Shown here one piece after another: positions 16,532 through 26,833 of a DNA stretch of 52,612 bases. A model generated the notes under the pieces. It made no database searches, was not told the DNA's origin, and was given only the letters and a program-made list of their open reading frames with translations. Source of the DNA: Erysipelotrichaceae bacterium (lineage in GTDB: Bacteria; Bacillota_I; Bacilli_A; Erysipelotrichales; Erysipelotrichaceae); NCBI GenBank assembly GCA_024684175.1, contig JAIKXJ010000024.1, positions 1-52,612 on the forward strand, given 5' to 3'. Numbering within the stretch: the first letter of the stretch is position 1; each line of letters begins with the position of its first letter. Both the position numbers and the translations under genes were made by a program.

Positions 16532-17716
16532 TCATTCTTCGAACTGTTTCGCGATCCGCTCGAACGCTTCAAGACACAAAGCCCGCGGTGAAGACAGGCA
16601 AGCCCTGTGGATCTGCTTGTCGCGCTTGTCATCGAAGAACAGACCGGAGTTCAGGATAACGCCGGCTTTGGCATAGATCTTATCGACGACTTCCTCATCG
16701 CTCAATCCGTAACCCGAGAAATCGACATTGATCGAATAACCGCCTTCCGGACGGAGGACCTTGGCCTTCGGCAGTCTCTTATGGATGAAATCGATGCAGG
16801 CATCGATGTTACCGTCGGCATATTCGTTCAGCGCATCGACCCAGGCATCGCCTTTCGTATACGCTGAAATGACCGCCTGGATACCGAACGGCGTCGGCAT
16901 CGAATACATGTTTCCGCCTCTTTGTTTCAGTTCTTCGTCGCAGATGATCACATTGGTCATCGCCAGACCGGCGAGATTAAAGGTCTTGTTGACGGCTGTC
17001 GCAGCGATCAGCCCCTTCGGACCGCAGGCCTTCATCATCGGCTCGAAATCCTGTCCCTTCCTTAAAATGTCGGAATGGACCTCATCGGAAACGATGAGCA
17101 CATTGTGTCTTCGGCAGATCTCGGCGACTTTGACGAGCTCTTCATGCGTGAAGACCCGTCCGGTCGGATTGTGCGGATGACACATGATGATCATTGTGTT
17201 GTTCGGATCGGCACAGGCGTTCTCAAGCGCCTCGTAATCGATCGTGAAATATTCGTTTCCGTCATTGATCATCTCGACGGTGACATATGCTCTTCCGTTT
17301 CCTTCGACATCCATGTGATAGCCGTAGCACGGAGTCAGAACGATGACGCCTTCTCCCGGCTTGGTATAACGCTTCACACACTGGGCAACGGCCTCATGCG
17401 TACCGGAGAAGATGAAGATATCCTTTTCGGAGAACTTCCAGCCTTGTCTTCTTTCGTACCAGCCTTTTACTGCTTCATAGTAGGATTCCGGGATCCTGGA
17501 ATAGCCGAAGATGCCGTGATCGCACAGTTTCTTGAGATCTTCGATGATCTCCGGTGCCACTTTGAAATCCATGTCGGCCGTCTCCAGGCAGATGACATCG
17601 TCCCGCCATTTTTCGATCCCGAGATCGTTCAGGATATAGCTTGGGCTCTGCCATTTGAAAGAAAAAGAATACGGGTCGTGGATACGGTCGATGATCGTGT
17701 CGAAATCATATGTCAT
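16532..17716 (-). CDS. MalY/PatB-type PLP-dependent cystathionine beta-lyase (C-S lyase)
   Basis: 394 residues, fold-type I PLP enzyme of the MalY/PatB group, which cleaves the C-S bond of cystathionine and related S-conjugates to give a thiol, pyruvate and ammonia. Visible motifs are the substrate-pocket ADMDFKVAPEI, CYGYHMD before the pyridine ring, HPHNPTGRVF, the Asp for the PLP nitrogen in VSDEVHSDI, and the Schiff-base lysine in ATAVNKTFNLAG. The C-terminus has RPEGGYSINVDF. GGAGG is 8 nt before the ATG at 17716; the frame runs further upstream without a domain. It follows the RidA terminator and sits behind the PTS/GH1 operon, an unusual pairing (see findings). MalY in E. coli also acts as a regulator, so a second role is possible. 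Confidence 0.9.
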   Translation of the reverse strand: MTYDFDTIIDRIHDPYSFSFKWQSPSYILNDLGIEKWRDDVICLETADMDFKVAPEIIEDLKKLCDHGIFGYSRIPESYYEAVKGWYERRQGWKFSEKDIFIFSGTHEAVAQCVKRYTKPGEGVIVLTPCYGYHMDVEGNGRAYVTVEMINDGNEYFTIDYEALENACADPNNTMIIMCHPHNPTGRVFTHEELVKVAEICRRHNVLIVSDEVHSDILRKGQDFEPMMKACGPKGLIAATAVNKTFNLAGLAMTNVIICDEELKQRGGNMYSMPTPFGIQAVISAYTKGDAWVDALNEYADGNIDACIDFIHKRLPKAKVLRPEGGYSINVDFSGYGLSDEEVVDKIYAKAGVILNSGLFFDDKRDKQIHRACLSSPRALCLEAFERIAKQFEE

Positions 17717-17779
17717 AGTAAGATCCTCCCAATGATCTGATATGCATGAATCTGTCCCCATTATAAACCATTCCGGAAA

Positions 17780-17803
17780 ACAAAAACATCGGGAGACCCG
17801 ATG
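17780..17803 (-). terminator. Terminator after RidA gene
   Basis: Perfect 7-bp stem CATCGGG-AGA-CCCGATG (17787-17803) followed on the minus strand by TTTTTGTTTTCC. It starts about 8 nt beyond the ridA stop. Confidence 0.75.
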
Positions 17804-17811
17804 CTTCATGT

Positions 17812-18195
17812 TTATTTGTTCTGCGGTTTATAAGCGATGACGTCGATCTCGACTAGGATGCCGCGAAGGGACGTCCCGATGCAGGTCCTTGCCGGATACG
17901 GTTTCGGAAACATCTCGCTGTAAACTTCGTTCATCGCAACGAAGTTTCCCAGATCGGAAAGGTAAGCACCGGAGCGGACGACATCCGCCAGGGTGGCGCC
18001 GTGCTCCGCCAGGATAGCTTCGATGTTTTTGATGACCTGTCTGGTCTGTCCCTGAATGTCTTCCGGGATATAGCCGGTCTTGGGATCCACCGGACGCTGG
18101 CCGGCAACGAAGATATAATCTCCGGCAACGATGCCTTGGGAATAAGGCCCGGCCGGGCTTGGTGCGTTTTCAGTCCTGATTTCTTCTTTTTTCAT
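17812..18195 (-). CDS. ridA: RidA-family reactive enamine/imine deaminase
   Basis: 127-residue RidA (YjgF/YER057c/UK114) protein. These trimers hydrolyse reactive 2-aminoacrylate and related enamines made by PLP enzymes. Family features are APSPAGPYSQGI at the N-terminus, VFVAGQ-like strand (IFVAGQRPVDPKTG), the catalytic Arg in PARTCIGTS and the late Glu in LVEIDVIAY. AGGAGAAG precedes the ATG. It is the last gene of the minus-strand unit IIA-bgl-CCG protein-ridA (9 nt after the CCG gene), and a MalY-type C-S lyase is encoded next. C-S lyases release 2-aminoacrylate, the RidA substrate, so the two fit one pathway; that link is inference. Confidence 0.93.
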   Translation of the reverse strand: MKKEEIRTENAPSPAGPYSQGIVAGDYIFVAGQRPVDPKTGYIPEDIQGQTRQVIKNIEAILAEHGATLADVVRSGAYLSDLGNFVAMNEVYSEMFPKPYPARTCIGTSLRGILVEIDVIAYKPQNK

Positions 18196-18204
18196 TTTCT
18201 TCTC

Positions 18205-18858
18205 CTATAGATCTCTTGCGATCAGATCAAGTATGTGGATGCCGTTCGCCCCGCCGAGCAAGACGCCCTTGAGACAGGAGTTGCAATAGACGACGACGCG
18301 TCCCGTCTTGTACTGTCTGACCCACTTTTCCATTTCTTCTTTCTGCCTGTCTTCCGGCAGGATCTCGATATATTCATCTTTCAGCCTTCCGAAATACTTC
18401 GGAGCCAGGGAGAGGTTACTGTCGGAGATCTTCTGATAACGGAAGATGCCGTCGAATTTCGTCTTTTCGTAATTCTCTTCGATCTCGACCGGGACCATGT
18501 TCATCTTTTTCAGACATTCCCGGATGGCCTTCTGCATTTCGGGTTTGTGCGTTGAACGGTAACAGTCCTGTACCGTGATCTTTTCGCCATGATAGTCAGG
18601 CCACACAAAATCTTCATCTTCCAGAAGATATTCATAAATGCTGAGCTCTTCAGCCTGCGGTGAGACCTCATCGGTGATGATCGCACAGGACGTGCAGTTG
18701 GTCAGGACCCTGTCTCCTTGGTGAAAGAGATCCTGGGACACTCTGCAGCAGCCGGCGATCACATGATCCTTCTTGGTTCTCAGATACGCCTGTATCTTTT
18801 CGCTTGTTTCCTTGTGTGCAGCTTTGAATCTGCAGCTTGGCAGATAATATGTCGTCAT
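18205..18858 (-). CDS. Cysteine-rich CCG-domain-like protein
   Basis: 217 residues. Starts MTTYYLPSC at 18858; longer frames only overlap the GH1 gene. Cys9, the pair Cys37-Cys38 in IAGCCRVS and TNCTSC (Cys55, Cys58) form one Cys-rich half. A second half follows with QDCYRST, ECLKK and YCNSCLKG. The order Cys, CC, CxxC resembles the CCG domain of HdrB/GlpC-type proteins, which bind iron-sulfur clusters and act in thiol/disulfide redox chemistry; family assignment is tentative. It lies 4 nt after the GH1 gene stop and 9 nt before ridA, so it belongs to the beta-glucoside operon. A redox or sulfur role there would be odd unless the glucoside carries sulfur. No clear SD of its own, so translation may be coupled. 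Confidence 0.72.
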   Translation of the reverse strand: MTTYYLPSCRFKAAHKETSEKIQAYLRTKKDHVIAGCCRVSQDLFHQGDRVLTNCTSCAIITDEVSPQAEELSIYEYLLEDEDFVWPDYHGEKITVQDCYRSTHKPEMQKAIRECLKKMNMVPVEIEENYEKTKFDGIFRYQKISDSNLSLAPKYFGRLKDEYIEILPEDRQKEEMEKWVRQYKTGRVVVYCNSCLKGVLLGGANGIHILDLIARDL

Positions 18859-18862
18859 AGTT

Positions 18863-20639
<1,777 letters not shown>

Positions 20640-20697
20640 ATCTTTTTACCTTCCTCGCCTTTATTAAAATTCAAGATACGTTTTCGTTCATTCCGTG

Positions 20698-20716
20698 TTT
20701 TTCACGACCCTGTGAA
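20698..20716. promoter_or_regulatory. Operator palindrome, copy 1 (upstream of IIA-GH1 operon)
   Basis: TTCAC-GACCCT-GTGAA (20701-20716), preceded by TTT. The same sequence, with one base changed in the centre, lies before the IIB-IIC operon at a similar distance from the start codon (61 bp here, 66 bp there). Two such copies framing the regulator gene indicate a target of that PRD regulator. Confidence 0.7.
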
Positions 20717-20718
20717 CA

Positions 20719-22623
20719 TCAGCCGCCGATTTTGATCGAAGTGATGATATTCCTGAATTCCTCGAACGTTTTCACTTTCCTGAGACGGTCGACACAGTCC
20801 GTTTCCATCAGCAGCAGCAATAACGCATTGTACATCTCCTGGAATTCATCCAGACCTTCCGGGTTGACCGCCATCAACATCACGCAATAGACCGTCCGCT
20901 CTCCCCACAGCAGTCCGTTCGGAGCGATGCAGACGGCGACCGCCTGTTCTTTGACCTGATTGCTGACGCCGTGAGGAACGGCGAAGTTGATGTAGCCCGT
21001 GGAGATGGCTTCCTCCCTCTGTATGACTTTCTCCTCAAAGTCTTCGCCGACATAGGCATTCTCTTTCAGCGTCTCGCACATCCTGTGGATCAGTTCGTAT
21101 TTATCCGGAGACGATCCGATGATGGAAAAGTTCTCTTCCTTGAAAAAGAACGGGAAAGAATTATGGAAACCGACGAGGATCTTCTCCTGCTGCAGTGAAG
21201 TGATCGCATCGTTGAGCAGACCGTAGTCATTCTGGGTCAGCAGCGGAGATATCCTGATGTATTTCTTGTTGATCGGCACGTCGACATTGACAAAGGAGAT
21301 CAGGATGTCGTAATCATAATCGGCGATCTCATCCTGGCTGTGGACGACACCGGCGATGGAGATCATGTCCTCGAAATGGATGCGGATCTTGTTGACGAGA
21401 CTTGTCTCGATCCCCAGATATTTCGGGAAATAAAGCAGACAGCTGACATTGTTCGAATCCTGTTTCTGCCGTTCCAGTTCCAGCGCCAGATGCATGACCA
21501 GGAAAGTCAGCTCGTTGTCCGAGACCTCCGCATCGATCTGATATTTTTCCTTGATCGCATCGGCGATATACAGAGCGACATCATAAAGGAAAGCGGAAGA
21601 ATTGCGGAAAGACTCCTTGATCGGATTCTCGATCAAGATGTTCTTTTCCAGACGGAGCAGCAGATTTTCGATATGGAGCGAGAACGGGACCAGGAAGTTC
21701 TCATTGAGGAAGTCGAGATAGAAGCGCTCTTCCACGTCTTCCATGATCTCCTTCACGTCGTTATAGATCCTGTTCTTGAGGCTCTCTTCTGTCCTCATAT
21801 CCGCATTGTCCAGGTGGATGTGGGACTGGATCAGAGAAGACATCTGGGCCGTTTCGGTATTGTTCAGTTTGATGCCGAAGGCTCTCTCGACATCGGAGAT
21901 GATGTGATCGGACAGGGCTTCCGAACGGTTTTGCGCATATTTCTGCTTATGGTCCTCCTCCTTGAGCTGTTTGCCGATCAGCAGGCGGTTGGCGATGATC
22001 GAAAGATGCAGAAGCAGATTGAGTCGGGAAAACTCGTTGATATAAGCACCGGCATTGTTGACGTTGGCCAGGATGATCTGATTGATCTGATCGACGATCT
22101 CATTGGAGAAATACGTCCTGAGCGTTTCGTCATTGAGGATGTTGTCTCCCTGATCCTTCTGGATGAAGGCGGTCATCACCCTCCTTTTCGCTCTCTCATC
22201 TCCCTCGATCAGGATGGTGTTGTTGCGCGAGATGATGGAAACTTCATAAGGCTTGAGGACATTGTTGAAATCGGCGATCTCCTTCTTTAATAAGGAATAG
22301 CTGATATACATCTCATCTGCCAGATCAAAGGCATCGATGCCATCCTTTCCCGAAAGCAGCAGGAGCCGGAGCAGATAGATCGTGCGCTGGGTCCGGTCTT
22401 CGGGAACATCGTTCTCTTCGATCTCATAAGAGACGCTGCGGTCGATGTAGTAACCCTCCTGGCCGGAAAGGATGAAGCTTTCTTTTGAGCTCCGGTTGAG
22501 TTCCTTAATATAATTGATGATCGTCCTGGTCGAAACATCCAGCCGTTTCGCCAGTTCCTTGCCGGTGATCGGCGTGTTCGATTTCTGTAAGATCTTCAGC
22601 AGTTCTTCCTTTTTCCTGTTCAT
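20719..22623 (-). CDS. LicR/BglG-type PRD transcriptional activator
   Basis: 634 residues, cytoplasmic. Two N-terminal winged helix-turn-helix units (NTPITGKELAKRLDVSTRTI and the second around ADEMYISYSLLKKEIADF) bind DNA. Two PRD domains follow (about residues 175-400), whose His residues are phosphorylated by PTS proteins. A IIB-like part (about 400-480) and a C-terminal mannitol-class IIA domain (about 490-634; INFAVPHGVSNQV holds the active His) complete the LicR/MtlR layout. It responds to sugar flux: phosphorylation through IIB/IIA of the nearby PTS turns it off, HPr turns it on (known for this family). Encoded between the two operons that share the TTCAC-N6-GTGAA operator. Its own start lies 84 bp from the second operator, in the divergent region with the IIB gene. 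Confidence 0.92.
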   Translation of the reverse strand: MNRKKEELLKILQKSNTPITGKELAKRLDVSTRTIINYIKELNRSSKESFILSGQEGYYIDRSVSYEIEENDVPEDRTQRTIYLLRLLLLSGKDGIDAFDLADEMYISYSLLKKEIADFNNVLKPYEVSIISRNNTILIEGDERAKRRVMTAFIQKDQGDNILNDETLRTYFSNEIVDQINQIILANVNNAGAYINEFSRLNLLLHLSIIANRLLIGKQLKEEDHKQKYAQNRSEALSDHIISDVERAFGIKLNNTETAQMSSLIQSHIHLDNADMRTEESLKNRIYNDVKEIMEDVEERFYLDFLNENFLVPFSLHIENLLLRLEKNILIENPIKESFRNSSAFLYDVALYIADAIKEKYQIDAEVSDNELTFLVMHLALELERQKQDSNNVSCLLYFPKYLGIETSLVNKIRIHFEDMISIAGVVHSQDEIADYDYDILISFVNVDVPINKKYIRISPLLTQNDYGLLNDAITSLQQEKILVGFHNSFPFFFKEENFSIIGSSPDKYELIHRMCETLKENAYVGEDFEEKVIQREEAISTGYINFAVPHGVSNQVKEQAVAVCIAPNGLLWGERTVYCVMLMAVNPEGLDEFQEMYNALLLLLMETDCVDRLRKVKTFEEFRNIITSIKIGG

Positions 22624-22686
22624 TTTTCCATCCTTATATTATCTGTTTTTAGTATATGCTATCCTGAGGGTGGCTTTATCTTCCAT

Positions 22687-22706
22687 TTTTCACAACCCTG
22701 TGAAAT
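22687..22706. promoter_or_regulatory. Operator palindrome, copy 2 (upstream of IIB-IIC operon)
   Basis: TTTCACAACCCTGTGAAA (22688-22705), a perfect 6+6 palindrome around AACCCT. It lies 66 bp before the IIB start and in the same divergent region as the PRD regulator start. It matches the copy at 20701-20716. Confidence 0.72.
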
Positions 22707-22770
22707 ATTGTGATGGATGAGTTTCTGCGATCTCTCGTAAACTGAAAACGTAAACAAGGAGGCTAACGAA

Positions 22771-23079
22771 ATGGCTACAAGAATTCTCTTATGCTGCGGC
22801 GGCGGCATCTCAAGCGGAATGCTGGCACAGGCGTGCCGCAAGGCTGCCAAGAAGAAAGGGCTCGATGTCAAGATCGACGCCAAATCCGAAAGTCAGGTCA
22901 ACGATTATCTCTCACAGATCGACGTTCTGATGCTGGCACCACACTACGAAGTCGAGTTTGAAAAGTTCCGCAAACTCGCGGAACCGCACAACGTCAAAGT
23001 TGCCGTGATCGCCAAAGACGTCTACGGCATGCTGGACGGAGAAAAGCTCATTGAGACTGCCTGCGGACTTGTAAAATAA
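22771..23079 (+). CDS. PTS lactose/cellobiose-family EIIB
   Basis: 102-residue cytoplasmic IIB of the lactose/cellobiose class. The phosphorylated Cys is in the N-terminal loop ILLCCGGGISSGMLA; Cys9 aligns with the active Cys of ChbB-type proteins (consensus CSAGMSTS). The rest follows the IIB fold with QIDVLMLAPHYEVEFEKF. AAGGAGG lies 8 nt before the ATG. It is the first gene of a plus-strand operon with IIC (22 bp gap), driven from the divergent region that holds the operator palindrome. Its IIA partner is the minus-strand gene at 20316-20639. Confidence 0.95.
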   Translation: MATRILLCCGGGISSGMLAQACRKAAKKKGLDVKIDAKSESQVNDYLSQIDVLMLAPHYEVEFEKFRKLAEPHNVKVAVIAKDVYGMLDGEKLIETACGLVK

Positions 23080-23101
23080 AAAATTATTTAAGGAGAAAAA
23101 T

Positions 23102-24343
23102 ATGCAGAAATTCATCGACTGGCTGACCACCGTGTTGGCCCCTAAGGCTCAGAAGTTCTTCAACAAACCTTACATTGCCGGCGTTTCCAGCGCCATGACC
23201 AAAGTACTGCCGTTCATCCTGGCAGGATCCATCGTCTATGTCTACGGTGTCTTCCAGGGCTTCTTACCGACCGTACTTCCCAACCTCACATTCTTACTGA
23301 TCTTCTCGTTCAGGATGCTCGGTCTGATCACGTCCTTCTATGTCGGACATCAGATCATGGAAAAGCTCGAGATGCCTCAGTACTCCATCATCGCCGGTAT
23401 CACTTCCATCCTGATGTTCATCATGTTCATCAAACCGGAAATGGACGGCATCGCGACAGCGACGTTCCAGTTCGGCCGCTTCGGTCCTACCGGTATGTTC
23501 GTCTCCATCACTGCCGGTGTGCTGGTCGCTGTGATCTTCCACTTGATCGGCAAGCTCCACATCCTTGAAGACAACGACACCGTTCCGGTCTTCATTCAGG
23601 AATGGATCAGAAATACGATCCCGGTATTCCTTTCCGTCTGCGTCGGTTATACGCTGTCCTATGGTCTGAACCTCGATGTCTATCAGATCATCATGAACCT
23701 CTTCGCTCCGATCTCCAGCTTCTTACAGTCCTTCCCAGGCTTCGTCCTGCTGGCGTTCTTACAGGCATTCTTCTTCACCCTCGGTATCTCTCCGTGGGTC
23801 TGGGGCGCCGTTCGTACACCGGTCTTCGCAGCCGGCATCGCCGCCAACATCGAAGCAGTCGCTGCAGGACTTGCACCGCAGTATATCGTCACCTATGAAG
23901 TCATGTTCACCATCGGTCTGCTGACTTTAGGCGGTCAGGGTTCCCCGCTGCCGTTAGTCGCAATGATGCTGAAGTCAAAATCGAAAAAGCTCAGACAGTT
24001 CGCGAAAGTCACGATCGGCCCTGCGATCTTCAACATCTCCGAACCGATCATGTACGGTCTGCCGATCGTCTTCAACCCGATCATGATGATTCCGATGTGG
24101 ATCAACTCGCTCGTCGGTGCAGTGCTCCTCTGGGTCATCTTCAGGATGCACCTGCTGAACATCCCTGCCATCTCCTTACAGACAGGTTCCCTCCCGGCGC
24201 CGATCACGACCGTCATGATCTGCCAGGACTGGAGAGGTATCCTCTGGTGGGTCGTCTTCTTCGCCCTCTACGCTGTCATCTGGTATCCGTTCTACAAGGC
24301 ATACGAAAGACAGATGCTCAAAGAAGAAGCAGAAAATCAGTAA
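23102..24343 (+). CDS. PTS cellobiose-family EIIC
   Basis: 413-residue polytopic membrane permease of the lactose/cellobiose class. It opens with the usual amphipathic start (MQKFIDWLTTVLAPKAQKFF) and has about nine or ten hydrophobic segments. The conserved loop NISEPIMYGLPIVFNPIMMI near residue 300 belongs to the substrate pocket. It gets a phosphate for its sugar from the IIB encoded 22 bp upstream. AAGGAGA precedes the ATG. A strong terminator follows at 24373-24399. With IIA, IIB and the GH1 protein it forms a complete beta-glucoside-type uptake route; the exact sugar cannot be read from sequence. Confidence 0.95.
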   Translation: MQKFIDWLTTVLAPKAQKFFNKPYIAGVSSAMTKVLPFILAGSIVYVYGVFQGFLPTVLPNLTFLLIFSFRMLGLITSFYVGHQIMEKLEMPQYSIIAGITSILMFIMFIKPEMDGIATATFQFGRFGPTGMFVSITAGVLVAVIFHLIGKLHILEDNDTVPVFIQEWIRNTIPVFLSVCVGYTLSYGLNLDVYQIIMNLFAPISSFLQSFPGFVLLAFLQAFFFTLGISPWVWGAVRTPVFAAGIAANIEAVAAGLAPQYIVTYEVMFTIGLLTLGGQGSPLPLVAMMLKSKSKKLRQFAKVTIGPAIFNISEPIMYGLPIVFNPIMMIPMWINSLVGAVLLWVIFRMHLLNIPAISLQTGSLPAPITTVMICQDWRGILWWVVFFALYAVIWYPFYKAYERQMLKEEAENQ

Positions 24344-24370
24344 TTCACAAGATCACAATATATTTTCCCC

Positions 24371-24400
24371 GCATCCCCATCACTATGATGGGGATTTTTC
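24371..24400 (+). terminator. Terminator of IIB-IIC operon
   Basis: Perfect 10-bp stem ATCCCCATCA-CTA-TGATGGGGAT (24373-24395) followed by TTTTT. Confidence 0.85.
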
Positions 24401-24404
24401 TATA

Positions 24405-24428
24405 TAGGAAAACCGCCCATCGGGCGGT
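24405..24428 (-). terminator. Terminator of yjjI-yjjW operon
   Basis: Perfect 7-bp stem ACCGCCC-ATC-GGGCGGT (24412-24428) followed on the minus strand by TTTTCC. It faces the terminator of the converging PTS operon. Confidence 0.75.
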
Positions 24429-24432
24429 CCAT

Positions 24433-25272
24433 TCATATCAGTATGACTTTGGAAGCGCCAAGAGATCTTGCGAGATCGACATACGATCTTGCGTAATCCT
24501 CATCCGTTGTCTCATCACCGAGTACTTTTCTTTCCTCTTCTCGGACTCCGAACTGCCGGTAGCGGATGATCTTGTAGCGGCACCGGTCCTGGATCTGCGA
24601 AGCGACATAAGACACCGTCTTTTCATTGTCCTCGTCCCTGTTGGGGAAGATGAGCGTCCGGACTTCTTCGAGCTTTCCGATCTTCAGAAGATAGTGGAGG
24701 TTTTTCAGCACGACCTCGTTGGGATAACGGATCAGCCAGTCGGAAAACTCTTTTTCATAAGCCTTGACGTCCAACATGACCCCGTCGCAGTATTCCAGGA
24801 TCTGCGGATCCTTTTCAAAATCGAAGGAACCGTTGGAATCCAGCAGCGTCGTCAGTCCCAAAGCCTTGACCCGCGGAAAAAGCTCTTCGATGAAATCTTT
24901 CCTTAATGTGCACTCGCCGCCTGACAGCGTGATGCCCTGGATATACGGGGCCGTCCTTTCGATCTGCTCCATGAGCTCATCGACGGACATCCAGCTGATC
25001 TTCGGCGAGGCATCGTGGCGGCAGACCTTGATGCAGGTATCGCAGCCGACACAGAGATCCTTGTTCCAGACGACCTTTCCCTCCTGAAACGACAAGGCGG
25101 AGACCGGACAGGTCTTGACGCATTCCCCGCAGTTCATGCACATGTTGATGGTCTCGGGATTGTGACAGAAGCGGCAGTTGAAAGGACATCCCTGAAAGAA
25201 GACGGCCGTCCGGTTGGACGGACCATCCACATTGGAAAAAGGAATGATCTTATTGACCGGTGCTGTCGTCAT
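24433..25272 (-). CDS. yjjW: Glycyl-radical enzyme activase, YjjW type
   Basis: 279-residue radical SAM enzyme that installs the glycyl radical on its partner. The radical SAM cluster motif CPFNCRFC (with GCPFNCRFCHNPE) binds one 4Fe-4S cluster. Two ferredoxin-like clusters follow: CMNCGECVKTCP and CVGCDTCIKVC. GITLSGGECTL is the SAM-binding motif of this family. The gene overlaps the 3' end of the glycyl-radical enzyme gene by 23 bp, which ties expression of the two together, and a terminator follows. The E. coli pair yjjW-yjjI has the same order of partners; its physiological reaction is still unclear. Confidence 0.9.
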   Translation of the reverse strand: MTTAPVNKIIPFSNVDGPSNRTAVFFQGCPFNCRFCHNPETINMCMNCGECVKTCPVSALSFQEGKVVWNKDLCVGCDTCIKVCRHDASPKISWMSVDELMEQIERTAPYIQGITLSGGECTLRKDFIEELFPRVKALGLTTLLDSNGSFDFEKDPQILEYCDGVMLDVKAYEKEFSDWLIRYPNEVVLKNLHYLLKIGKLEEVRTLIFPNRDEDNEKTVSYVASQIQDRCRYKIIRYRQFGVREEERKVLGDETTDEDYARSYVDLARSLGASKVILI

Positions 25273-26770
25273 GACGCTGTATCCTTCTGTCTAAGGCATG
25301 CGCACCGTCCTGGGCGCCCTTGCCGAAGACCGTCACGTTGTTCAGCGACTGTTTCTTCTGCCGCAGTTTCTCGATCTCCGACTTCTTGACCAGATAGCCG
25401 GTCACTCTGACGACATCGCAGTTCTCAAGATAACCGGAGAAGTATCTCAAACCTCTGCTGAGCGAACCCTTGATGATCGGCAAGATGGCTTCCGGTGTCT
25501 TTTCGTAGGTCTCTTCAAACTTGAAGATATCCCCGGTTCCGGTCGGGAAGTACGGATGGAACTTCTCGTTGACTTCCAGCTGTTCCAGCATCGTCGGTTC
25601 CGCAAAGATCGGGATACGGGTACCCGGAGAATCGTCCATGCCGTCGGTATCGATACCGACCTGGGCATGGAGCCGATAGTGATGGTCCGCGCATTCGCAA
25701 TACGGCGCGACATGTTCCGCGACTCTCTTCTCAATGACATCCATGATGCGGATGCCCAGAGCCGTCGCTTCCTTGTTCATGCCGAAACCCTTCTTCTTGT
25801 CTTCGATGCCCAGGAGATGGTTGACGCATTCCGCCAGTCCGACGACACCGAACATGCCGATGAAGTTCTCTTCTTTGACGAAACCTTCCGTTGCCAGGAA
25901 GTTCGCCTTGAAGAACGAAGATTCTTCTACGATGAACTTCACGCGCTTATCCATATATTCCAGCTGCAGATCGATATACCTCGGAAGTTCTCTTTCAAGG
26001 AAGTCTTCCGCATCTTTTGCAGTCAATGAACATTCATAAAGTCTCATACGCGGCAGCGTATAACCGCCGCCCGCTTTGAGCAGTCCGTTGTAGCAGGAAG
26101 CGATCGCATAATCCTTTCCCCACTCCTTCACGAACATCCTGTGGTTGGCGAACGACGGTTTCGCCGTCTTCAACATGCAGCGGACGCAAGCCAGGGCAAA
26201 ATCATCGCTCGTCTTTTCCGGATCGTATTTTAAGGTCAGGTTCGGGATCGCCAGCTGCATCTCTTCCGTCAGCTCCAACAAGAGTCTTCCGGTCACGGAA
26301 TCCTCCGGTCCGATATCCGCATGGACAAAAGAATCCGTCAGGACCTTGTCGATCTGAAGCAGGAAAAGCTTCAGAATTTTCTTGGCATACGACCGTTCTT
26401 CCTTCAGGACGAACGGTTCCAGCAGCTTATCGAGATCGCCCAGATAGACCGGGAAGGTCGTGATCGACGGGACATGCCGGTAGAAGATCTCCAGTACATT
26501 GACCGCTTCCAGCAGGTCTTTCGGCGGATCCAGTTCCAGGAACGCACATCCTTTTTCAAACAGCAGTTCATAGTCCGGGCAGATATAGCGCGGACGGTAC
26601 GGCATCTTGCCTTCGCCCAGGTCGCAGAGCGCACGGGCTTTGAACGCCTTATAGTAGTCGTCCGAATAGACCAGAGTATCATCGCTGTTTTCGCCCAGCT
26701 TCGCCAGAGCGATCAGCTCCTGATTGTAGGTCAGCGTCGGATCTTTGATTATATTCAATGCTTCACTCAT
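25250..26770 (-). CDS. yjjI: Glycyl-radical enzyme, YjjI type
   Basis: 506 residues, close in length to E. coli YjjI (516). It has the C-terminal radical loop VVRVTGYLVKKSEIEKL, where Gly458 would carry the radical. Other family features are the conserved parts ASCYNGLLKAGGGYTLPRMR and HHYRLHAQVGIDTDGMDDSP. YjjI differs from pyruvate formate-lyase and its reaction is not established. The gene overlaps the activase gene by 23 bp. AAGGTG is 5 nt before the ATG, and a TATAAT lies upstream. It is oxygen-sensitive by nature, in keeping with an anaerobe. The C-terminus has a basic tail (RRIQRHDDSTGQ) beyond the radical domain, which overlaps the yjjW start. Confidence 0.9.
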   Translation of the reverse strand: MSEALNIIKDPTLTYNQELIALAKLGENSDDTLVYSDDYYKAFKARALCDLGEGKMPYRPRYICPDYELLFEKGCAFLELDPPKDLLEAVNVLEIFYRHVPSITTFPVYLGDLDKLLEPFVLKEERSYAKKILKLFLLQIDKVLTDSFVHADIGPEDSVTGRLLLELTEEMQLAIPNLTLKYDPEKTSDDFALACVRCMLKTAKPSFANHRMFVKEWGKDYAIASCYNGLLKAGGGYTLPRMRLYECSLTAKDAEDFLERELPRYIDLQLEYMDKRVKFIVEESSFFKANFLATEGFVKEENFIGMFGVVGLAECVNHLLGIEDKKKGFGMNKEATALGIRIMDVIEKRVAEHVAPYCECADHHYRLHAQVGIDTDGMDDSPGTRIPIFAEPTMLEQLEVNEKFHPYFPTGTGDIFKFEETYEKTPEAILPIIKGSLSRGLRYFSGYLENCDVVRVTGYLVKKSEIEKLRQKKQSLNNVTVFGKGAQDGAHALDRRIQRHDDSTGQ

Positions 26771-26833
26771 TTGGCACCTTCTTTCTTTTCATTATTATAA
26801 TGCGGGGTCTTTGGCAGAGAAGTGCTCATGATC

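Noticed and set aside
21340..22290. Plus-strand open frame (316 codons)
   Set aside because: Antisense to the PRD regulator, which has clear domain motifs.
22687..22706. TTTCAC...GTGAAA palindrome as a Crp site
   Set aside because: Crp sites read TGTGA-N6-TCACA; here the arms are reversed (TCAC...GTGA), so it fits the PRD regulator instead.
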